Shown: positions 47,161 to 55,595 of the stretch, in pieces
Layout: each line of letters opens with the position of its first letter
How positions within the stretch are numbered: position 1 is the first letter of the stretch
Assembly (NCBI GenBank): GCA_027563935.2
Contig: CM050453.2
Coordinates: 66,572,018-66,636,017, forward strand
Direction: 5' to 3'
Length of the DNA stretch: 64,000 nucleotides
Origin: Costus lasius
Taxonomy: Eukaryota > Streptophyta > Magnoliopsida > Zingiberales > Costaceae
Position numbers and translations under genes: made by a program
Notes under the pieces: generated by a model
What the model saw: only the letters and a program-made list of their open reading frames with translations
The model's database searches: none
What the model was told of the DNA's origin: nothing

Positions 47161-48310
47161 TATGTATGCGCTCCCCCTTGAAGGGGACCCCCTAAAGTTT
47201 GCGCTCCCCCTTGAAGGGGACCCCCTTAGATCTAAGGGTTATCAACTTTGTTTGTATGTTTGCGCATGCTCTAAGTGTTTTACAAAACTTACATCTTGCG
47301 CGGTTGATTAGATCTAAGGTGCCACTACATTAAATCCTTAAATGGGTTGATGGGGTTGAAGGCATCATCTAGTATAGATCAAGCTAGTCTGATCAGACCA
47401 TCTGACAGCCTAGATGGGTCGACCAGATAGCACCTGTGCGCAAGCACGAGGTGGCTATAGGTTGACTGCATCAAAGGCGTGTAGCGAGGTCTGGTTGAGA
47501 CAATTACTGAACATACTTGAGTTAGGCCCGGGGTCACACCCGCTTGCCAAAACTCATGAGGGTGGTTCAGCCCTTGACGCATGCGTGGTTGACCATCAGG
47601 TCAACACGGGTCAGTTAGGACTCGGTGCATGCAAGGGCAAAAGATCTAACTAGATGGATGAGTGGATCCCCATCAATGGACCATTGTAAGGTTGTAGGGC
47701 TCATAAGGAAATTAAAATTGATGCCATGGGGTTTTTTCAAAATTTTAATTTCTTGATTGGATCACATGTTGATTGAACCATATGCTTGTTTATTTAGTCT
47801 TATGTGGGTTGCCCATTTGTGTGCTGTGCTGGGGCCTGCGTGCCTGGATTTAAAAAAATTGTAAATTAATTTGTGATCTGCGAATCACATTGTACTTAAT
47901 TTATAATATGTTGTTGACCTGCGAGTCAACCTTGTCTAGATAGATCAAATGTACTTTGATTAGACAAGAGCACAAAAGCACACATCCAAGAGGGGCATTC
48001 ACCTGGTGGTGCACCTGAGGTGCTCTTGGCGCTAGGGCCCTAGGTTGGACCAGATGAGATGCCAAGGAGCTCGAGTGAAGACTTAAGTAAAATTAAGGTC
48101 TTACTAGGGTTCATGGGCTTTTACCACATAAGATCATGCTTTCTACTTATTGCTAATAATTAGAATTGCATGTTTAAGTTTATCTTCTACTATAGCCATA
48201 GGATATGCCTGATAGTAAGAAGATAAAAGACCGTTAAAATCCAACGCTAACATATCAAGCTCGATAAGCCTTCTGACGTGAAACCTCACCTTTCTGATTA
48301 TCGTTGGAGC

Positions 48311-48336
48311 CGTGTTGAACCCACTCAGTGGGCACG
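48311..48336 (+). other. Leader hairpin 1 (bulged stem-loop), Copia-4
   Basis: Stem CGTG/CACG, a 5-nt one-sided bulge (TTGAA; TTGTA in sisters), then inner stem CCCA/TGGG around CTCAG. The counterpart of hairpin 2 about 180 nt downstream. The same element is at 9573-9598, 17492-17517, 57991-58016 and 61609-61634. Confidence 0.65.
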
Positions 48337-48515
48337 TCCATCTATCTTCAGACGGTGCTGGATTTCACCTGCGTGTTACAGAGTTGGGATTTATCCCCTC
48401 TCGTTGCTCAGCATAGCACGTGGTGGTCCAGGGAGTAGGTCAGGTCAGCTTGACCATGTAGGCTACATATGTGGCGCATATGGTAGCACATGGAGGCAGC
48501 CATCTCTGGGATCAG

Positions 48516-48549
48516 AGACTGTGTTGTACCAACTCAGTTGGCACAGTCT
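48516..48549 (+). other. Leader hairpin 2 (bulged stem-loop), Copia-4
   Basis: Outer stem AGACTGTG/CACAGTCT (8 bp), one-sided bulge TTGTA, inner stem CCAA/TTGG around CTCAG. Relative to hairpin 1, base pairs C-G become A-T (inner) and T-A (outer) without breaking pairing. Also at 9360-9393, 17695-17728 and 61397-61430; deleted in Copia-5. Confidence 0.65.
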
Positions 48550-48848
48550 GCTGGATTGCCAAGATGAAGGGGAATCGCACGGGTTGGCGATTGGCTGGGA
48601 CAGCCTACCAGAAATTAGTGCTTGTCATCTCTGTGCATCTTATCTCGCCTGAGCGGGACGCGGAGACCAAGTATGAAATCTGGATCCCATCTCACTAAAA
48701 GAGTATTACTCTTTCGGACTGTTTACTGGATTTTTCAGTCAGACAAAATAGTGAGAAAAGAATCTTTCTTAAGTCCTGGATTGATTCTGAACATTGATAC
48801 TGACCTTGCTGTTCTTGCTTGTTGTAGATTCCTGCAGCAACGAACACC

Positions 48849-51800
48849 ATGAGCTTCAATGTGCGATCCCTACTGGAAAGGGAGAAGTTTGCTGGGCCGA
48901 ACTTCTCTGACTGGTTTGGACACCTTAAGATCGTTCTTAAGGCAGAGAGGAAACTGTATGTCCTCGAGACGGCGATACCGCCGCAGCCCGCTCCGAACGC
49001 CGCAAGGGCGGTTCGGGATGCCTACGAAAAGCACGTCAATGATAGCATTGATGTCGCTTGCCTGATGCTAGCGTCTATGACGCCACCGCTGCAGCGTCAG
49101 CATGAGGATATGTCGGCTATAGAAATTATAGCGAACCTCAAGATGCTGTATGCTGCACAGGCGAGGACAGAACGCTATAATCTGACGAAGCTCTTCTTTC
49201 AGAGCAAACTGGCTGAGGGGAGCCCAGTGGGAGCTCACGTGCTCAAGATGATTGGGCACAAGGAGGCTCTGGAGAAACTGGGGCATACCATCAACCAGGA
49301 GCTTGCTGTGGATATTATTCTGCAGTCTCTCCCGCCTTCTTTCGATGCGTTCATCATTAACTTTAATATGAACAAAATCGATTGTACGCCGGCAGAGCTG
49401 CTGAATATGCTCTTGACTACTGAGGAAACTCTGAAGGGTAAGCCTTCAACCTCTGTCTTGATGGTTCCTTCTAGGAACAAGAAGAAGGGGAAGAAGGGCA
49501 AGGCCCCTGTCAAGAACTACAGTAAGGCCCTGAAACAGAAGGTGAAGCGGTCGAAGGACAACAGGTGTTTCCACTGTGGCCAGCTGGGTCACTGGAAAAA
49601 GGACTGTAAAGCGCTCCAAGGAGATAAGAGGGGAAGCATCGCTTCTGGCTCAGGTATATATGTGACTGAGGTCATGTTATCTTCTTCTACTATATCATGG
49701 GTGTTGGACACTGCATGTGGAGTTCACATTTGTTCAAATGTGCAGGAACTCAAGAGAAGAAGGCAGGTGGGACAGCATGAGGTAGACCTACGCGTTGGAA
49801 ACGGGGCACGGGTTGCTGCTGTTGCTGTAGGAGACTATTTCATTACTTTACCATCTGGCATTGTATTAGAATTAAACAATTGTTATTTTGTACCAAGTAT
49901 CACAAAGAATATTATCTCTATTCCTGCTCTTGTCAGGAAAGGATTTGCCTTTGAATGCAAGATTTCAAAGTGTGTTTTATCTTATGATAATATTGTGTAT
50001 GCAACTGGTTCAATTAACAATGGGTTATACATGTTGGACATGGAATATTCTATACAAAACATTGATAATAAGAAAGCCAAGTATGCTGATGACAGCACCT
50101 TGTTATGGCATAGTCGTTTAGGCCATATAAACGAGAAGCGCATTAAGCGGTTGCATGATCATGGACTGCTGGGATCTTTCTCCTATGAGGAGATTGATAC
50201 ATGCAAAGCTTGTTTGATGGGTAAAATGACGAAGTCACCTTTTTCAAACAAAGGTCAAAGGACTTCAGGTTTACTGGACCTTATACACAGTGATGTGTGT
50301 GGGCCATTTAGTAAACATGCCAGAGGTGGCTATCAGTACTTCATTACCTTTACTGATGATTTCAGTAGGTATGGATATGTCTATTTAATGAGACATAAAA
50401 GTGAATCTTTTGACAAGTTCAAAGAGTTCAAAAATGAAGTACAAAATCAGTTAGGCCGAAATATCAAGGCACTTCGTTCTGATCGAGGTGGAGAATACCT
50501 GAGTCATACGTTTACTGACTATCTGAAGGAGTGTGGGATTATCTCACAGCTCACTCCGCCAGGAACACCGCAGTGGAATGGTGTGTCCGAGAGGAGAAAT
50601 AGAACGTTACTTGATATGGTTCGTTCTATGATGAGTCAGGCTACTCTTCCATATTCCTTTTGGGGTTTTGCACTGGAAACAGCTGCAAAGGTACTAAACC
50701 GAGTGCCATCCAAGGCAGTTTCAAAGACGCCATATGAGTTATGGTATGGGAAACAGCCTAGCTTGACATTTATCAGGATCTGGGGTTGCGAGGCTTATGT
50801 CAAAAAGCTCGCCTCTGGGAAACTAGAGAGCAGATCTGACAAATGCATCTTTGTCGGTTACCCTAAGGAAACGAAGGGTTATTATTTCTACGATCCCAAA
50901 GAGAACAAGGTGTTTGTTGCTCGGACGGCCATATTTCTTGAGAAGGAATTTCTTCTGCAAGAGGCCAGTGGGAGAGAAATAAAGCTGGATGAGAATCCAG
51001 AGGAAGGACAAAGTAGTCAAGCACAGTTGGATGAGCCTGAGCCGGTAGAACAGGTTACTGAACAACCTGAGGCTCAAATAACACGGGAACCGCGAAGATC
51101 GGGAAGGATCCGTCGACAGCCTGAGCGCTATGACGGAGTCTATATCATTGAAAATGATGAACCCCTAACTTATGCGGATGCGGTCAGTGGACCGGAGTCA
51201 GCTAGATGGCTTGATGCTATGCGAGCCGAGATGGACTCCATGTCAGATAACCAAGTCTGGGATTTGGTTGATCCGCCTCCGGGAGTAATCCCTATAGGCT
51301 GTAAATGGATCTTCAAGAAGAAGATTGACATGGATGGTAACGTGGTTACCTATAAGGGCAGGCTAGTTGCGAAAGGTTTCAAACAAATCTACGGGTTAGA
51401 TTATGATGAAACTTTCTCACCTGTAGCCATGTTTAAGTCTATTCGGATTCTTTTCGCGATAGCAGCATATTACGATTATGAGATCTGGCAGATGGATGTG
51501 AAAACAGCTTTCCTCAATGGAAATCTGGACGAGGATGTGTATATGACACAACCGGAAGGTTTCACTAATCCATCAGATCGTCATAAAATATGCAAGTTAA
51601 AGAAGTCCATTTATGGGCTGAAACAAGCATCAAGAAGCTGGAACATTCGTTTTGATGAATCAATCTCTGAGTTTGGTTTCATCAAGAACGAGGATGACCC
51701 GTGTGTATATAAGAGGTTTAGTGGGAGCGTAATTACATTCCTAATCCTCTACGTCGATGATATCTTAATCATTGGAAACGATATTCCTGAACTGCATGCT

Positions 51801-52733
51801 GTTAAGGCATGGTTAGGAAAATGTTTTCAGATGAAAGATTTAGGAGAAGCAGCCTATGTACTAGGTGTGAAGATCTGCCGGGATAGATCTAAGAGGCTTC
51901 TCGGGCTGTGCCAGAGTACTTACATCGATAAGGTCCTGGAGAGATTCCATTTAGAGAATTCTAAACGTGGATATCTTCCAGTCAGACATGGTCTGAATCT
52001 TTCGAAGAGTCAGTGTCCACAAACACAGACTGAGAAAGATGAAATGGACAATACGCCTTATGCTTCGGCTATTGGGTCCATTATGTATGCGATGTTGTGT
52101 ACTCGCCCAGACGTCGCTTACGGGTTAAGCGTGACCAGTCGATTCCAAAGTAATCCAGGATTGGCGCACTGGATTGCGGTCAAGAACATTTTAAAATATC
52201 TGCGGAGGACCAAAGATATGTTCTTGATATATGGTGGTCAGGAAGAACTCAGTATAGAGGGATATACTGACGCTTCGTTCCAGTCGGACCAGGATGATTT
52301 CCGATCGCAGTCAGGCTATATTTTTAGCTTGAATGGTGGAGCAGTGGTGTGGAAGAGTTTCAAACAGTCAACTGTTGCTGATTCCACAACAGAAGCCGAG
52401 TATGTTGCAGCCTCGGAAGCATCTAAGGAGGCAGTGTGGATTCGTAAGTTCGTGAGAGAACTTGGTGTCGTTCCTTCGAGTGCTGATCCTTTGGTTATCT
52501 TCTGTGATAACACTGGAGCAATTGCACAAGCAAAGGAACCGCGGTCGCACCAGAAGTCCAAGCACATACAGAGACGGTTTCACTTGATCCGGGAGATCAT
52601 TGATCGTGGCGAGATCAAAATATGCAAGGTTCATACAGATGACAATCTGGCAGACCCACTTACCAAGCCTCTGGCGCAGCAGAAGCATGAGAAGCACTGT
52701 AATAATATGGGTTTGAGATTTCTCAACCATTAG
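48849..52733 (+). CDS. gag-pol: Copia-4 Gag-Pol polyprotein, intact, 1294 aa
   Basis: Single uninterrupted frame. Gag covers residues 1-235, with the CCHC knuckle CFHCGQLGHWKKDC at 240-253. Protease: LDTAC at 286-290, Asp287; the usual Gly of the D-T/S-G triad is Ala in every copy here. Integrase: His421, His426, Cys452, Cys455, Asp482, Asp545 and Glu581 (D,D35E spacing kept). Reverse transcriptase: YVDD 968-971, preceded by KTAFLNG. RNase H: Asp1141, Glu1184, Asp1220. Order PR-IN-RT-RH is that of Ty1/copia. It would make virus-like particles, copy the element RNA and integrate the cDNA. Splicing to an LTR start codon would add MAMIPAATNT before Met1. Confidence 0.96.
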   Translation: MSFNVRSLLEREKFAGPNFSDWFGHLKIVLKAERKLYVLETAIPPQPAPNAARAVRDAYEKHVNDSIDVACLMLASMTPPLQRQHEDMSAIEIIANLKMLYAAQARTERYNLTKLFFQSKLAEGSPVGAHVLKMIGHKEALEKLGHTINQELAVDIILQSLPPSFDAFIINFNMNKIDCTPAELLNMLLTTEETLKGKPSTSVLMVPSRNKKKGKKGKAPVKNYSKALKQKVKRSKDNRCFHCGQLGHWKKDCKALQGDKRGSIASGSGIYVTEVMLSSSTISWVLDTACGVHICSNVQELKRRRQVGQHEVDLRVGNGARVAAVAVGDYFITLPSGIVLELNNCYFVPSITKNIISIPALVRKGFAFECKISKCVLSYDNIVYATGSINNGLYMLDMEYSIQNIDNKKAKYADDSTLLWHSRLGHINEKRIKRLHDHGLLGSFSYEEIDTCKACLMGKMTKSPFSNKGQRTSGLLDLIHSDVCGPFSKHARGGYQYFITFTDDFSRYGYVYLMRHKSESFDKFKEFKNEVQNQLGRNIKALRSDRGGEYLSHTFTDYLKECGIISQLTPPGTPQWNGVSERRNRTLLDMVRSMMSQATLPYSFWGFALETAAKVLNRVPSKAVSKTPYELWYGKQPSLTFIRIWGCEAYVKKLASGKLESRSDKCIFVGYPKETKGYYFYDPKENKVFVARTAIFLEKEFLLQEASGREIKLDENPEEGQSSQAQLDEPEPVEQVTEQPEAQITREPRRSGRIRRQPERYDGVYIIENDEPLTYADAVSGPESARWLDAMRAEMDSMSDNQVWDLVDPPPGVIPIGCKWIFKKKIDMDGNVVTYKGRLVAKGFKQIYGLDYDETFSPVAMFKSIRILFAIAAYYDYEIWQMDVKTAFLNGNLDEDVYMTQPEGFTNPSDRHKICKLKKSIYGLKQASRSWNIRFDESISEFGFIKNEDDPCVYKRFSGSVITFLILYVDDILIIGNDIPELHAVKAWLGKCFQMKDLGEAAYVLGVKICRDRSKRLLGLCQSTYIDKVLERFHLENSKRGYLPVRHGLNLSKSQCPQTQTEKDEMDNTPYASAIGSIMYAMLCTRPDVAYGLSVTSRFQSNPGLAHWIAVKNILKYLRRTKDMFLIYGGQEELSIEGYTDASFQSDQDDFRSQSGYIFSLNGGAVVWKSFKQSTVADSTTEAEYVAASEASKEAVWIRKFVRELGVVPSSADPLVIFCDNTGAIAQAKEPRSHQKSKHIQRRFHLIREIIDRGEIKICKVHTDDNLADPLTKPLAQQKHEKHCNNMGLRFLNH

Positions 52734-52742
52734 ATTAAGTGC

Positions 52743-52753
52743 AAGTGGGAGAT
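52743..52753 (+). other. Copia-4 polypurine tract
   Basis: AAGTGGGAGAT, ten bases after the Gag-Pol stop and adjoining the 3' LTR. Confidence 0.88.
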
Positions 52754-54433
52754 TGTTGGGGTATGCCCTTAAGGCTAATGTTTGAGGCCTTGGGATTGTA
52801 TAAGTATCATGTAATAAACTCTTAAGTTTATAAAGGCATGGTTATTATTCAGGTTGTTACCTTGTCTGCTGTAATAAGTGTACTTCTGAATAATGTCTCA
52901 AAGCTGTTCAGCTAGGCTGACAGGCTATATGTCCTTAGTCGAGATATCTTGGTGAACATGAGACAGCCTTGATATGATTGAGACTGATATGAGTGCTAAT
53001 CTTATAGGATGCTTCGAGCATGGAATAAGATGTAGACTCATGGGTACATTGGATGTACTGGACAGACCCTACTCGGATATTCCATTGCTTGTCACAATGT
53101 GAATGATCCTTGTAAGCACTAAGTGGCACATGTCCTTTGACTTGAGATCACTTATGTTTCTAAATGATGATTGTCATTGTTTTGAGGTAGTTCAATATCA
53201 TTTGAAACATAATGATTATAGACTATCTTGGATGGTGAGCTTGAGTCAGGTTAGGGCACTTGTGATAGATAAAGGATTGCCGTCTCCTTGTTTAAGGAGT
53301 GTGATGTTCTAAAGGGCCCCCCTATATGAGATGATTGAGGAAGTGTATGGCCATACCCAGATGACTATGTGCATCTGATCTAATCATGCTCATCGTATTG
53401 GAGTTACAGGCTTGACATGCTTGTCCAATAAGAACATCCAGTGGCAAAGGAATCATGCATGCCTAGTGAGTTGATTCACACTTATGCTGTGGTTGGGTGG
53501 AGTCTTGGAAGACTCTTTCCTTTATATCGGGAGACAGTGATGTGTTGCTAGATACCCCTCGCTGATCGTGATAACGTAAGTTATCGTTACCGACATTTAA
53601 AGGAAACCCTTAGGGTCGCACAATTTGATGATATGGCTACTTAAGTCAGATCGTGTGGACTGAATTGTTCGAGTTCAGTTTAAAGGAGATTAAACTCTGA
53701 TTGTAAGTGAGATCCAGTCTGATCATGTTTGATTGATTAGGGCTTGAGATCGGTAAGCTTAGATCGAGAGTGTGGATGCTAGATCGAAGAGATCAAGAGC
53801 ATTAAAAGGATGAACGGTCAGATTTTGAACCTTAGGGTTTAATTTGGTCTGAACCGATTATTGGGCTGATTTGGTTTGGTCATTGGACCAATTGAATTGA
53901 ACCGGCTCACATGTGAGCGCTTGGTTCATTTGAGAGGAGAGCTATGCGTTTGGTTCACTTCATGTGAACGCATAACGCAAGCTTTGATGACTTGCCATTT
54001 ATGGCATTTCGGTTTGACAATTGTGATGAATGTCTCCACATTCGATCACAAGTTTGGCTAACGCTCCTCTCCATCATCTTGCTCTCGACGACACACACTT
54101 TCTTGTGTGGTGAAAGTGACGAGAAGAAAGATCGGCCAAGAGTTCATCATCTCCTTCATGCGATAAGACCCCTTGAAGCTTTTGCTAGCACAAAGTTGAG
54201 AAGGGAGTAGTCTTTGTCTTCTTGTGTGCGCACCTTTTGGAGGAGATCAACCTTGTTTTCTTCTTCCAAGCCGCCTTCCATCCATGGCAATGGTAAGATC
54301 ATATCATGATCTTAAGTTGGTTTAAGTTGATTATATAGTTCATATGCGATCTTTAGAAGCCCTTTTTCCGCATTGCATGCTAGATTGCGCATGTATAGGG
54401 TTTCCCCCCCCCCCCTTATTAGGGGTTCCTACA
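52754..54433 (+). repeat. Copia-4 3' LTR
   Basis: 1680 bp, one substitution and a C-run of 12 instead of 9 relative to the 5' LTR. It carries the same promoter block, with TTTATAT at 53521-53527, so read-out into Solo-T is possible. Confidence 0.95.
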
Positions 54434-55390
54434 GATTTTAACCTTAGTATTCTCGGTTTAAGAGGTGAGTGGAATGTCTTGTTTGACCTATGAATTTAGT
54501 TGTGTTTGTGACATGATACATTTGAGTTCTTGGAATTTCTACCATGTTAAAACCGAATTTAGGGGATGAAAACCAAAATTGAGATGTTCTTCCATGTAAA
54601 TCGAATTCTTGATGATTATTCATGACAACTGAAATTTGGTATTATTTATGAAAAACCGAAATTAACATGTTTACATGAGGATTATAAAGACAATTACATG
54701 TTATAATTTTATGTTGATGTTATGGAATTTAGGTAGTTTTAAATTAGTGAATTTTGAGCATGACATTCTTGTTAACTAGAGTTTAAATTTTAAATAGATG
54801 ACATGTTGTAAAACCGTGGGTTATATGTGTTGTAATGATTTTTGGATGTGTGTTAATTACAATCCATGACTGTTTATTTAGGTGTGTAGCATGTTATTTA
54901 ATTGTTTGAGAAATTTGGGTGATAACATAGCAAGGTTTGACTAAACTAATCATCATGAAATCTAAGGACTACACTATATTATGTGATATTCGAATATGAA
55001 ATATTATGTGTTATGTTATGTGATTTTCGAATAGTATGGGTTATGTGAATTTTGAACAATATGTGTTATGTGATGGATTATGTGAATTTTGAATATTATG
55101 TGTTATGTGTTGGTTAGGACTATGGCTAAGTGTAACCGTGTACTCATAGGATAGTCCTTATGTGATATGTTAAGGGTTTGAATTTCAGCCCTGTATTTGA
55201 TATGTGAGGAGGTTGATGTTCAGCCTACCTATTATGATTATTGTGATGGGGGTTGATGTTCAGCCTGCCCGATATGATTTTTGTGATGACTATCCTAGAG
55301 TCTAGTTGACACTTAGGAGTCCACCTTTATGAAATATGATATAAGATGTGTTTGTTGTCCAGTAGGAACCTTTTGGGAGAACGAGTTTTG

Positions 55391-55595
55391 ACGCAAAGTG
55401 CCATGTCTTGGTCGGACAGGGGCCACCTCTTGATGTCATCACTCTCTTTTTGTGATATGGGGTGTCGTAGAGCAAAGTGCCACGTCGTGACCCGGCGGGG
55501 GCCACCTCTTGAATCTACACACAAGCCATCGATGTGTTTATGGGGTGTTTTAGAGCAAAGTGCCACGTCGTGACCTGGCGGGGGCCACCTCTTGA
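55391..55595 (+). repeat. About 80-bp segment present three times in Solo-T
   Basis: GCAAAGTGCCA with a following GGGGCCACCTCTTGA occurs at 55393, 55472 and 55555, spacing 79 and 83 bp. Tekay-1 LTRs have only one copy (near 31431-31479 and 38610-38660, reverse complement). Confidence 0.8.

Larger units (their letters stand above)
46978..48848 (+). other. Copia-4 structured noncoding leader, predicted intron to 48827
   Basis: 1.87 kb with no conserved coding frame. In order: a 28-bp repeat x3 (47077-47160), two copies of an LTR-end-like hairpin (47168-47192 and 47201-47225), the palindrome GTCTGATCAGAC with adjoining hairpin (47387-47420), bulged hairpins 48311-48336 and 48516-48549, a branch-point-like CTGAC (48800-48804) and the acceptor TTGTTGTAG ending 48827. 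The Pol III-like B-box segment of Copia-2 is missing here. Confidence 0.7.
45287..54433 (+). mobile_element. Copia-4: intact, probably autonomous Ty1/copia element, 9.1 kb
   Basis: LTRs 45287-46963 (1677 bp) and 52754-54433 (1680 bp), TSD GATTT (45282-45286 and 54434-54438), primer site, leader, unbroken Gag-Pol and polypurine tract. The only LTR differences I see are A/G at 46254 versus 53721 and a C-run of 9 versus 12. It is the innermost and youngest layer of the nest and the only copy here with no visible coding fault. Confidence 0.96.
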
